A model generated the notes under the pieces. That model saw only the letters and a list, made by a program, of their open reading frames with translations, was not told the origin of the DNA and did no database searches. Of a stretch of 64,000 nt of DNA, positions 23,360 to 35,218 are shown one piece after another. The translations under genes were made by a program, and so were the position numbers. The stretch comes from Chiua virens. Lineage: Eukaryota; Basidiomycota; Agaricomycetes; Boletales; Boletaceae. How positions within the stretch are numbered: the stretch's first letter is position 1; each line of letters starts with the position of its first letter. The stretch is taken from positions 496,001 through 560,000 of the forward strand of contig JAHNUO010000016.1 of the NCBI GenBank assembly GCA_019787685.1, given 5' to 3'.

Positions 23360-25813
23360 ATGTCGCAGACACAGAGCGGTGAGTGCCAATTCAGAGGGGG
23401 TGAAAGGACCACATTAACGATTCAGGAAAAAGACACCAGAGTACTGAACGCAGAGGACTATACATACGCGATTGCTTTCCATCCTGACGGGCAACATCTT
23501 CTGAGTGCAGGTTACGATGGAGTTCGACGGTGTCGAATTGCAGATGGGGAAGAAATAAAGAGGCAAACGGGTAATGTGCATACAATGTCTGTGTCACGGG
23601 ATGGCAAATGGGTGGTGGTCGGGGCAACGAACGGTGTCAGTGTGTGGGATGAAGAACTGCAAGAGAAGGTGGTCAACGTCGAAGAGATAGATACCGTGTG
23701 GGCAGTGGACTTGTCGCCCGATTCAGCTCGATTCGCGGCAGGGACTGGATGGGGGACTGTAATTGTATGGGACATCGCGACGGGCAACAAACTCTTCGAG
23801 CCGCTCGAATTCGGCCGCCGGTTCGCCACCATCCGTTTCTCTCCCGATGGGAAGAGTCTCGCCATTTGTTGGAATAGCAGTCCGATCATCCTTGTCGACA
23901 GCCACACCGGGCACAAACTGCTCACTATCGACACCAAGACACCCGGGGTTATGTCTGGATTTGCTACCCGCCTTGCATGGTCGAGTGACGGCCAGACAAT
24001 ATTCCATACTTGTATCGACAAGAAAGTCAAGTCTTACAGTGTGTCGACGGGGTCACAACTTGCCGAGTCTGAACAGATCATCGACGACGACCATCTCGGT
24101 TCAATTGCTCTAGCCGACAACGGGAAATTTATTACTGCCAGTGCGGGTAGCTCAATCTCATTCCTCGACACCTCAACACTCTCTCAGCTCGGTTATGTCA
24201 TCAAGGAGGACAGTAGGATTCTTTCAATAGCTCTGTCTCCCGACAGTAGCTGCCTCGCGACAGGACGAGATGACAAGATTTCCATTCGTCACCTCATCGG
24301 TATCCTCCCGGACTTATTTTTGAGGTAAGGACCCATGCATACTTGGTGCTGACAAACCAGATCGCTCACACTTCATCAGGTATCCACTCCAGGACAAAGG
24401 CAACACGGCGAGCAGCATTCTACGTCGAATGGCACGTCTCCAGACTCGCGCTCAGTATGAGTTTATCATTCCGACTCTGAGGATCTGTCTAACACCTTCA
24501 CTGTCTCACGCCAGACAACGGATCAGCACCGTGACGAGTCTGGGACCAATAATGCGGACGACATTGATCTGCTTGAGGTATGGAGTACTTCATCTGTCTC
24601 TCATTCTCAACGAGTGTTCATGTTGCCATAGCTTGAAATACCAACGAGCGCACCCGCACCTGCACCCGTCTTTGACTATGACGAGGTTTGTGACCGCTTC
24701 ACTCTTTTTCGTGCCCATATTGATATTGTCGCAGCCTCCATCCCCTGGGATATCTGTCCATCCTCGGGTGGATGAAGCGCCACCAATCCAATCCGATCCC
24801 GCCTCACAGTCCACACCTCCCCCACCTCCACCCACTGCTCTCGGACCAGTTGCAGATACCGCTGGGCCGTCCAAACGACTTCCAAAGGTCGGGGCATGGT
24901 TCAAGTCGAAGCTCGGTAAACAGAACGAGGTTTCCAAGTTGCCCGAGCACAGCCGACGTTCAACAGCACCCACTCAGCCTCCTATTCCAGCCGAGTCACC
25001 TCCATCGACAATGAACCCCCAGCGCGAGCACCGCTCAACAATGGCGCCAACGAAGCGTGCAAGAGTACGTGCTCACGTTTCTCGACGGGCGGTTACTGTG
25101 TAACGTACCTCATACATCTTTAGCGAACAGTCCATGCACCCCCTGGAGAAGAGCGCTACAATCTGTTCATGGTTTGGTTACGAGGGATACCGCGAGAGAG
25201 ATCACCCGTCAGAACACCCATTCGCCATGAGCCAGGGCAAGGGACTTCGCAAGTCATTCAAGGCACGACGGAACCAATCCCGGGCCAGGCAGCTCCCGTG
25301 CGTTTCTATTCCCGTGATGTCAGGTCATATCGTGACATTGCATTAGCCACCACCAGCGGCGAACGAGACGTCCCAATCCGCGAACACCGGCGAAGGACTT
25401 TCTGTGGCGCCACCGCCAGCGAATGAAACGTCCCAACGGCAGTCTGCGAGCACCGGCCGGCCTCCTGTGATAGTAAGCATCACGTTTTCGGGCTTGTGCC
25501 AAAAGACTTAGCGCAGCGGATTAGAACCCGCAAGATCCAGATAGACTCCGAGTCAGGGTTGCATTCTCGGTACCCTCGTGGGCAGTGTGTTTCCGTCCGT
25601 GTAGTGAAGATGCGATGGATTGATGCAGCGAGTGGACGCGACTACGTTTTGCGCTGGGACCAAGTCGACTTGACAATACGCCCCTCACACACCCTATCAT
25701 GCCGTATGTTTGGTCTTCCTGATATTATGTTCACTCCTCCGAGTCGGACATATTCATTTGGTCAAACCAGCAATCGTATAGGTTCTCGTTCCCCTAACAT
25801 GCTCAACAAGTAG
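23360..25813 (+). CDS. WD40-repeat protein with a basic, proline-rich tail, copy A
   Basis: The head (23360-24328) is one open frame of about 320 residues beginning MSQTQS. It has repeated blade signatures such as AFHPDGQHLLS, SVSRDGKWVVV, DLSPDSARFA, RFSPDGKSLA and ALSPDSSCLA, enough for a six- or seven-bladed propeller. After an intron-rich linker (24329-24740) comes a tail exon with PSKRLPKVGAWFKSKLGK and a closing PTKRAR. Further exons are rich in Pro/Ser/Thr after a GTGCGT intron whose acceptor is CATTAG at about 25344. An open frame at 25496-25813 (RWIDAASGRDYVLRWDQVD) is shared with copies B and C. Reading through the 47-nt start intron seen in other copies keeps the frame, so that intron may be absent here. 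Function unknown; a scaffold role is the usual inference for WD40. No NACHT or other NLR module precedes it. Confidence 0.75.
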
Positions 25814-26983
25814 CTAAATGTGGTCGCTTGACGCTTTAACAGTGGCCAGCGCTGGGGATACTCATGTAGACGGTGTGCTCTTGGTTAATGTAGCACGATC
25901 GATATTGACAGCGTGATACATAAAGTTCACTGAAAAATGAATGTTCGGACTACTACGACTACCTAACGAGATCGCCCCGTGACTCATATTGATCCCTTTC
26001 TGCAGCATTTGAAGTGCGAACCCATACATTGCCGATGCCACGAGCAGCTGGCAGATATCGACAACCCCCTTTCGCGGTCCAATGTGAATGAGGGAGGATT
26101 AGAAGGGTTTGTGGACAAGCATATTTCGTCACACACAACCCCAGATCGCTCGCGATACAGAACAAATTCTGTGGGTGATCATATCAACATCTAGACTTGT
26201 CAAGGAAAGCAGACATAGAGTGGCGATCAAGTCCATATATGAAGGACCAGGTCTCCGTATTGAAGTGAGAGCGACGACGAGCTTGCGGCTCATGTTATTG
26301 ACCTTTCTTCTTGTTCGTGATATCCAGACTAGTGGAGAAAGACATGAGATCGCGCGACGGTCGCTACATTACGCTGACTCACGTATCATGCTGGTCCTCA
26401 TCCAGTAACCCAAATAGCATTTAAGGGGAAATCTGTGGATTTTAGCCCAAGGTCTGTGTATCATGCAACTACAGTACTTACGTCGAAGAGGCCCGGATGA
26501 GTAAAACAAATTCATATCCTAAACGCAGGTACGTCAAGTGGCTGGACTTGAGCAGGAGTGCGGGGAAATTTCAAGAAGGTTGTGCGAGCATAACCTATCC
26601 TATACGTGAATGAATGTGACACGGAGCGAATTTCGAAATTGAAAAGTAGACTGACGTGCATGCGCTCACCTCGTCAAGAACGTCTCACGGAGTATTAGTG
26701 GGCGCTGGTTTGAGAGGTTCCTGTAGGAGTGCACGTGGTGTGGGTAGCAGGTTTTGAGCTGCCAAGGTGATAAGTACACTAACGCATCCACTGGGCTCTG
26801 CGACGGGCAGTTGTAAGATCATGGAACGATTAACAGGTCACTGCGCACCTGGGGACCGGAGCAAGAATGAGCGCCAAAGGCACGAGGCGCCTGCAGAAAT
26901 TAAAAAAATGCGTTGACATTGCGGCTCTACGCACCGGCGTAAACCGAAAGGCCTTCTTCCTCGACGCTTGGAGCTCTACAAAA
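25814..26983. repeat. Spacer of the WD40 array, first copy (partial)
   Basis: This 1.2-kb spacer is homologous to the longer spacers after copies B (29423-31078) and C (33537-35218). Shared landmarks include the 'gatattgacagcgtgata' block near 25900, the 'ttcgtcacacacaaccccagat' block (26127 on), and 'gcacgtggtgtgggtagcag' at 26731. It lacks the internal 76-codon frame found in the other two. It should hold the promoter of copy B. Confidence 0.6.
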
Positions 26984-29422
26984 ATGTCACAGACACAGAC
27001 AGGTGAGTAGCAGTTCGAGAGAAAGGACCGCAGTGACAATTCAGTCAGAGGACGTGAGAGTACTGGAAGGAGGACGCGGGTTACAGGCACTTGCTTTCCA
27101 TCCTGACGGACAGCATCTTCTGAGTGGGAGTGTGGATGGAATTCGACGGTATCGAATTGCAGATGGCGAAGAGGTAAAAAGGCAGAAGGGGATGGATGTG
27201 CAAGCCATTTCAGTGTCACGGAATGGCAAATGGGTCGTGCTCGGGACATACAATCAAGGTGTCAGTGTGTGGGATGAAAAACTGCAGGAGAAGGTGGTTG
27301 ATGTCGAGGGGAGAAACGACGTGTGGGCAGTTGACGTGTCGCCAGATTCGACACGATTTGCGACAGGGACCTTTGACAACAACAAAGCAAGTATCTGGGA
27401 AATTTCGACGGACCACCGTCTCGTAGGGCCAATCGAAGTCAAGAAATGGGTGTCAGGAATCCGATTCTCTCCTAATGGCGAGCAAATTGCGATTTCTACT
27501 GGTGGTGGCCCGATCCGGATTTTCGACAGCCATTCCGGAGACAAACTCGTCACCATCGATACCGAGACAGCAAACGGCCTCGTACTCACTCCCCTTGCGT
27601 GGTCCGACGACGGTCAGACAATCATTGGTGCTTGCAAGATCGGCAAAGTCAAATCTTTTGATGCATCAACTGGTAGCCAACTTGCAGAATGCCAGGTTCA
27701 CGACGACGACGAGCAGACGTTCATCGCTCTAGCGGCCAACGGGCGGGTTATAGCTGTCTACGCGGGGGGCTCGATCTCACTTCGGGACATGGCTACTCTC
27801 TCTCAGATTGGTCCCATTATCGAAGGCGACGACGACGACCTCCCAATTGCACTCTCCTCAAACAGTCATTATCTTGCATTAGGACGAGACCACGGGAAAA
27901 TCATACTCCGCAGTGACCTCCGCACTATCCTCCAGGACCTCGATGTAAGTATACGTATGTATGTACTTGCGAGCAGGATAAGTTACTCTCATTTAGGGGT
28001 CCATGGGCGAGGAGAGGCACGGAGACGTACATGATGGCGACGACAATCAGTCCCCCAACTCTAATCGGGTACGTTTCCGTCATTCCGTCATCTCATGTGT
28101 CTCCGATATCTTCATTATACGCACCAGTCATCTAGTCGCAACAGCGAGCCCAGGACCCAAGGCGCAGAGAGTGATATCGATCTCCTAGAGGTATCAGTTT
28201 ATCCGTGCTCTTTCCAGACGAGTTCTCATGATGTCTTAGCTTGAAATACCAACAACCGCGGCGGCGGCCGCTCCTGCCTTCGACTACGACGAGGCTCGTG
28301 ACCACATCACACTTTTTCCGTGTCCATGTTGACATTACTGCAGTCTCCATCCCCTGCATCATCTGTCCATCTTCGGGAGGATGAAGTACCGCCAGTCCAG
28401 ACATCAAACACCATCTCACAGCCTTCGCCTGCCCCCGAACCAGAGGAACTTGCAGATACCCTCGGGCCGACCAAGCGACTTCCGAAACTTGGGGCATGGT
28501 TCAAGTCGAAGATTGGAAAACAAAGCGAGGTTTCTAGGTCGCCAAAACACAGCCGAAGTTCAGCAGTGCCCATTCAACCTTCCGTTTTAGCCGGCTCACT
28601 TCCACTATCGTCCATGAACCCTCAAAGCGAACACCATGCGACAATGGCTCCAACGAAGCGTGCAAGAGTGGGTCTACCTTTTTCAGCAAATGCTCCATGT
28701 TTAACGTATTTGATGCGTCTTCAGCGAACAGTCTATGCACCCCCTGGAGATCAACGCTACAATCCGTTCATGCTTTGGCTACGAGGGACGCCGCGAGAGA
28801 AACCACCTGTCAGAACTCCCATTCGCCACGAGCCAGGGCAAGGTACCTCGCAAGTCGTTCAAGGCACGACGGAAACAATCCCGGGCCGAGCAGTTCCTGT
28901 GCGTTTCTCTCCCTGTGATGCTAGTCACATCGTGAAACATGACATTGCATTAGCCACCAACAACAGCGAACGAGACGTCCCAATCTGCAAACACCGGCGA
29001 AGGGCTTTCTGTGGCGCTACCAGCGAATGAAACATCCAAACGGACCCAGTCTACAAGCACCGGCAGGCCTCCTGTGATGGTAAGCATCACGTTTTCGGGC
29101 TTGTGCCAAAAGACTTAGCGCAGCGGATTAGAACCCGCAAGATCCAGATAGACTCCGAGTCAGGGTTGCATTCTCGGTACCCTTGTGGGCAGTGTGTTTC
29201 CGTCCGTGTAGTGAAGACGCGATGGATTGATGCAGCGAGTGGACGCGACTACGTTTGCGCTGGGACCAAGTTGACTTGATGACACACCCTTCATATACCC
29301 CTGGTACATGTCCTATTACGCCGTGTTTGATCTTCCTGGATATAATATTCACTCGGACATATTCATTTGACCAAGCTAGTAATCGTACAGGTGCTTGTTC
29401 CTCGAACGTACTCAACAAGTAG
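26984..29422 (+). CDS. WD40-repeat protein, copy B (array unit 1)
   Basis: It starts with a 19-nt coding exon (MSQTQT) and a 46-nt intron (27003-27048, GTGAGT...GTCAG), then a head of about 300 residues with blade motifs AFHPDGQHLLSGS, SVSRNGKWVVL, DVSPDSTRFA, RFSPNGEQIA and LAWSDDGQTI. The head ends at a GTAAGT donor after ILQDLD. Two short linker exons follow: one encoding GSMGEERHGDVHDGDD, one ending SDIDLLE. The next linker exon ends FDYDE at a donor that reads GC (GCTCGT), where copies A and G have GT. If unspliced, translation stops soon after in FPCPC. The tail carries GPTKRLPKLGAWFKSK and PTKRAR. The last conserved frame (29113 on) has lost one T relative to A and C (ACGTTTGCGC against ACGTTTTGCGC) and is broken. 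Probably expressed at least as the WD40 head. Confidence 0.72.
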
Positions 29423-31078
29423 CTAAATATGGTCGTCTGATACTTCAACAACGGGCTGAGAACCCCCAGACGGTGTGCTCTCGACTTGTTTGGTTAATGT
29501 AGCATGATCGATATTGACAGCGTGATAAATCAAGTTCACTGAAAATGAATGTTCGGACTGCTACGACTACCCAACGAGATTACTCCGTGACCCATATTGA
29601 TCCTCTTCTGCAGCATTTCCGGTACGAACACATGGACATTGCCGATGCCACAAGCAGCTGGCAGATATCGACAACCCCCTTTTGTGGTCCAATGTGGTCG
29701 CAGGATGCGTGCGTGCGACTGGCCAACATTCTTGAGAAGCTCAGCCAAACCCAGGTGTCCGAACATGGTGTTCAGTTTCGATTATTATCCTAGAACCACG
29801 AGTCGGTTCTCCTCGTTATTCACCCCTTGCCAACGATGAGTCGTTGTTCTCGATGTGCTGGTGCATGGCTCTTGGACGGTCGTGTGATGCTCAGCCTTGC
29901 TTCTGTTTGGGAATCTGCGATCCAGCGACTGACGGATATCAGTGACGCAACAAACATCCTTCTTCGCTTGGCTCTACATACTGGATGTCTGGAACGGCAT
30001 ACAATCTGCAAAATGATCAGTAACATGTTCAGTTTCCGTGGATGCACACCTCTTTGATGAGGGACTCCCAGAAGAGCACAAAAGGGAACCCCAAAGCCTC
30101 ATCGTGTCCCATCAAGTGCATTCTTGGCACCATTTGCTCTATCTGTCATCCGAACGAGGGAGGATTAGAAGGGCTCGTTGACAAGCATGTTTCGTCACAC
30201 ACAACCCCAGATCACTCGCAATACAGAACAAATTATGTGGGTGACCATGAGAACGTAGATCAGTGATCATATCAACATCTAGCTGAATCATACTACGCGT
30301 CAGGGAAAGCAGACATACAGAGTGGCGATCAAAGTCCAGTATCCACATATATGAAGGACCAGGTCACCGTATTGAAAGTGAGAGCGACGACGAGCTTGCG
30401 GCTCGTGTTATTGACCTTTCCTGTCTTTCTCGTGATATCAAGACTAGAGTAGAAAGACACGAGATCGCACGACGGTCGCTACATTACGCTGACTCACGTA
30501 TTATGCTGGTCCTCGTCCAGTAACCCTAATAGTATTTAAGGGAGATATCTGTGAATTTTAACCCAAGGTCTGTGTGTCATGCAAGCACAGTCGAGGTCCG
30601 AGCGAGTAACACAAATTCATATCCCAAATCCAGGCGTGTCAAGTGGCTGCACTTGAGCAGGAGTGCGAGACTATTCAAGGAAGGTTGTGCGAGCAGAACC
30701 TATCCTATACGTGAATGAATGTGACACGGAGCGAATTTTGAAATTGAAAAGTGGACTGACGTCAGTGACGTGCATGCACTCACCTCGTCAAGAACGTCGC
30801 ATGGGATTTGAGAGGGAGTGCACGTGGTGTGGGTAGCAGGTTTTGAGCTGGCCAAGGTGATAAGTATATTGATGCGTCCACTGAGCTCTGCGATGGGCAG
30901 TTGTAAGATTATGGAACGATTAACAGGTCACTGTGTACCCAGTGGGGACCTGAGCAGGAATGAGCGCTGAAGGTACGAGGCGCCTGTTGAAGAAATTAAA
31001 AAATGCGTTGATGTTGTGGCTCTGCGCACCGGCATAAACCGAAAGACCTTCTTCCTTGACGCTTGGAGCTCTGCGAGA
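29423..31078. repeat. Spacer of array unit 1
   Basis: Repeated with high similarity after copy C. It contains a 76-codon open frame (29827-30057), AT-rich stretches and the promoter of copy C. No RNA gene or transposon end was recognised. Confidence 0.6.
29827..30057 (+). other. Short open frame repeated in two spacers (copy 1)
   Basis: 76 codons, with a counterpart at 33957-34187 of the same length and frame. The core LDGRVMLSLASVWESAIQRL is identical in both, and differences are scattered substitutions. It may be the remains of an exon or a small gene. The duplication is recent, so conservation alone does not prove coding. No family recognised. Confidence 0.3.
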
Positions 31079-33536
31079 ATGTCGCAGATACCGACCGGTG
31101 AGTACTGATTTAGGGAAGCGAACTTGAAAGGACCACATTGACGATTCAGTCAGAGGACGCGAGAGTGTTGGATGCAGGGAGGCATGTATACGCGATTGCC
31201 TTCCATCCTGACGGACAGCATCTTCTGAGTGGGAATATGGATGGAATTCGACGGTATCGAATTGCAGATGGCGAAGAGGTAAAGAGGCAGATGTGGATGA
31301 ATGTGCAAGCCATTTCAGTGTCACGGAACGGCAAATGGGTCGTGGTCGGGACATTCGACCAAGGTGTTAGTGTGTGGGATGAGGAACTGCAGAAGAAGGT
31401 GATCGATGTCGAGGGAGAAAGGAATGTGTGGGCAGTGGATGTGTCGCCAGATTCGACACGATTTGCGACAGGGACCGTGAACAATACAGCAAGTATCTGG
31501 GAAATTTCGACGGGCCACCGTCTCGTAGGGCCAATCGAAGTCGAGGAATGGGTGTCAGGAATCCGATTCTCCCCTAATGGCGAGCGAATTGCGATTTCCA
31601 CTGGCGATGGCCCGATCTGGATCTTTGACAGCCAAACCGGAGACAAACTCATCACCATCGAGACTGAGACAGCGAACTCCAGAGTCCTCACTCCCCTTGC
31701 GTGGTCCGACGACGGTCGGACAATCATTGGTGCTTGCAAGATCAACAAAGTCAAATCTTTTGATGCATCAACCGGTAGCCAACTTGCAGAGTGCCAGGTT
31801 CACGACGACGACGAGCAGAGGCCCATCGCTCTCGCGGCCAATAAGCAGTTTATAGCTGCCAATGCGGGGGGCTCGATCTCACTTCGGGACATGGCTACTC
31901 TCTCTCAGATTGGTCCCATCATCGAAGGCGACGACGCCATGTTCCCAATTGCACTCTCTTTAAACAGTAACCATCTTGCAATAGGACGAGACAATGGGAA
32001 AATCACACTCCGCAGTGACCTCCGCACTATCCTCCAGGACCTCCACGTCGATGTAAGTATATGTATGTATGTACTTGTGAGCAGGATAAGTTATTCTCAT
32101 TTAGGAGTCCACGGGCGAGAGGCATGGAGACGTACATGATGGCGACGACAATCAGCCCCTCGACCCTAATCGGGTACGTTTCCGTCATTCCATCATCCCA
32201 TGCATTTCCAACATCTTCATTACACACACCAGTTATCTAGTCGCGACAGCGAGCCCAGGACACAAGGCGCGGAGAGTGATATCGATCTCCTAGAGGTATC
32301 AGTTTATCCGTGCTCCTTCCAGACGAGTTCTCATGACGTCTTAGCTTGAAATACCATCAACCGCGGCCATGGCCGCTCCTGCCTTCGACTACGACGAGGC
32401 TCGTGACCACATCACACTTTTTCCGTGTCCATGTTGACATTACTGCAGTCTCCATCCCCTGCATCATCTGTCCGTCTTCGGAAGGATGAAGTGCCACCAG
32501 TCCAGACATCGAACACGCTCTCACAGCCTTCGCCTGCCCCACCTGTATTCACAGCTCCCGAACCAGAGGAACTTACAGATACCCTCGGGCCGACCAAGCG
32601 ACTTCCGAAACTTGGGGTATGGTTCAAGTCGAGGATTGGAAAACAGAGTGAGGTTTCTAGGTCGCCCGAACACAGCCGAAGTTCAGCAGTGCCTATTCAA
32701 CCTCCCGATTTAGCCGGCTCACTTCCACTATCGTCCATGAACCCTCAAAGTAAACATCATGCGACAATGGCTCAAACGAAGCGTGCAAGAGTGAGTCTAC
32801 CAAATGATTCATGTCCAACGTATTTGATGCGTCTTCAGCGAACAGTCTATGCACCTCCTGGAGATCAACGCTACAATCCGTTCATGCTTTGGCTACGAGG
32901 GACGCCGCGAGAGAGACCACCCATCAGAACTCCCATTCGCCATTCGCCAGGGCAAAGTACTTCGCAAGTCATTCAAGGCACGACGGAAACAATCCCGGGC
33001 CAAGTAGCTCCCGTGCGTTTCTATTCCCGTGATGCTAGTCATATCGTGAAATATGACATTGCATTAGCCACCAATAGCAGTGAACGAGACATCCCAATCA
33101 GCGAACACTGGCAAAGGAATTTCTGTGGTGCCACCGCCAGCGATTGAAACGTTCCAGCGGACCCAACCCGTGAGCACCGGTGGGCCCGGGCCTCCTGTGA
33201 TGGTAAGCGTAATGTTTTTGAGCTTGTGCCGAAATATTTGACATGGCGGACAGGATCTGCGAGATCCAGGTAGACTTAGAGTTGCATTCTCGGTACCCTC
33301 GTGGGCAGTGTGTTTCCGTCCGTGTAGTGAAGACGCGATGGATTGATGCAGCGAGTGGACGCGACTACGTTTTGCGCTGGGACCAAGTCGACCTGACGAT
33401 ACGCCCCTCACACACCCTATCATGCCGTGTGTTTGGTCTTCCTGATATTATGTTCACTCCTCCGAGTCGGACGTATTCATTTGACCAAACCAGCAATCGT
33501 ACAGGTTCTCGTCCCCCTAACATATCCAACAAGTAG
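31079..33536 (+). CDS. WD40-repeat protein, copy C (array unit 2)
   Basis: Same plan as copy B: 19-nt first exon (MSQIPT), 56-nt intron 31098-31153, then an open head to 32050 with AFHPDGQHLLSGN, SVSRNGKWVVV, DVSPDSTRFA, RFSPNGERIA and LAWSDDGRTI. Linker exons end SDIDLLE. The tail intron donor after FDYDE is GC (GCTCGT), as in copy B. The tail has GPTKRLPKLGVWFKSR and a KRAR end. The last shared frame, 33243-33536 (WIDAASGRDYVLRWDQVD), is intact. Of the array copies this one looks the most complete. The family is unnamed, and a protein-interaction scaffold is the only safe inference. Confidence 0.75.
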
Positions 33537-35218
33537 CTAGATGTGGTCGCTTGACGCTTTAACAGCGGCCAGCGCTGGGGATACTCATGTAGACGGTGTG
33601 CTCTTGACTTATCTGGTTAATGTAGCACGATCGATGTTGACAGCGTGATATATAAAGTTCACTGAAAACTGAATGTTCGGACTGCTACGACTACCTAACG
33701 GGATCGCCCTATGATCCATATTGATCCCTTTCTGCAGCATTTGAAGTGCAAAACCATACATTAATATTGCCGATGCCACGAGCAGCTGGCAGATATCGAC
33801 AACCCCCTTTTGCGGTCCAATGTGGTCGCAGGATGTATGCGTGGGTGACTTGCCAACATTCTTGAGAAGCTCAACCAAACCCAGGTGTCCGAAGGCAATG
33901 TTCAGTTTCGATTATCATTCTGATACCACGAATCGGTTCTCCTCATTATTTACCCCTTGCCAACGATGAGTCGTCGTTCTCGATGTGCTGGTGCATGGCT
34001 CTTGGACGGTCGTGTGATGCTCAGCCTTGCTTCTGTTTGGGAATCTGCGATCCAGCGACTGACAGATATCGGTGGCGCAACAAACATCCTTCTTCGCTTG
34101 GCTCTACATACTAGACATCTGGAACGGCACATAATCTGCGAAATGATCAGTAACATGTTCAGTTTCCGCAGATGCACACCTCTTTGATGAGGCACTCCCA
34201 GGAGAGCATAAAAGGGAGCCCAAAAGCCTCATCGTGTCCCATCGAGTGCATTCTTGGCACCATTTGCTTTATCTGTCGTCCGAATGAGGGAGGATTAGAA
34301 GGGCTCGTTGACAAGCATGTTTCGTCACACACAACCCCAGATCACTCGCGATACAGAACAAATTCTGTGGGTGATCATGAGAACGTAGATCAGTGATCAT
34401 ATCAACATCTAGCTGAACCATACTATGCGTCAAAGAAAGCAAACATACAGAGTGACGACCGAAGTCCACTATCCACATATACGAAGGACCAGCTCGCTGT
34501 ATTGAAAGTGAGAGCGACGACGAGCTTGCGGCTCGTGTTATTGACCTTTCCTCTTGTTCGTGATATGAAGACTAGAGTAGAAAGAGATGAGATTGCGCGA
34601 CGGTCGCTACATCACGCTGACTCACGTATCATACTAGTCCTCGTCCAGTAACCCTAATAGCATTTAAGGGAGATATCTGTGAATTTTAACCCAAGGTCTG
34701 TGTCATGCAAGCATAGTCGAGGAGGCCCGAGGGAGTAACACAAATTCATATCCCAAATGTAGGCATGTCAAGTAGCTGGACTTGAGCAGGAGTGCGGGGA
34801 AATGCCAGGAAGGTTGTGCAAGCATAACCTATCCTATACGTGAATGAATGTGACACGGAGCAAATTTCGAAATTGAAAAGTAGACCGACGTGCATGCGCT
34901 CACCTCGTCAAGAACATCTAACGGAGTATCAGTGGGCGCTGGTTTGAGAGGTTCCTGTAGGAGTGCACGTGGTGTGGGTAGCAGGTTTTGAGCTGTCCAA
35001 GGTGATAAGTATACTGATGCGTCCACTGATCTCTGCGATGAGCAGTTGTAAGATCATGGAAACGATCAACAGATCACCTAGTGGGGACCTGAGCAGGAAT
35101 GAGCGCTGAAGGTACGAGGCGCCTGTTGAAGAAATTTAAAAAATGCGTTGATGTTGTGGCTCTGCATACCGGCATAAACCGAAAGACCTTCTTCCTTGAC
35201 GCTTGGAGCTCTGCGAGA
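33537..35218. repeat. Spacer of array unit 2
   Basis: Second full copy of the array spacer, with the 76-codon frame at 33957-34187 and the promoter of gene D. Differences from the first copy are mainly single-base changes and small indels. Confidence 0.6.

Larger units (their letters stand above)
26731..34964 (+). repeat. Tandem array of about 4.1-kb units, each with a WD40 gene and spacer
   Basis: The marker 'gcacgtggtgtgggtagcag' occurs at 26731, 30820 and 34965, giving periods of 4089 and 4145 bp. Start codons recur at 26984, 31079 and 35219 (4095 and 4140 bp). The WD40 frame, all introns, the tail, the 76-codon spacer frame and the promoter are repeated in the same order and are nearly identical by eye. 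Units 1 and 2 are complete. Unit 3 begins at 34965 but switches to a different 3' part inside gene D. Confidence 0.85.
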
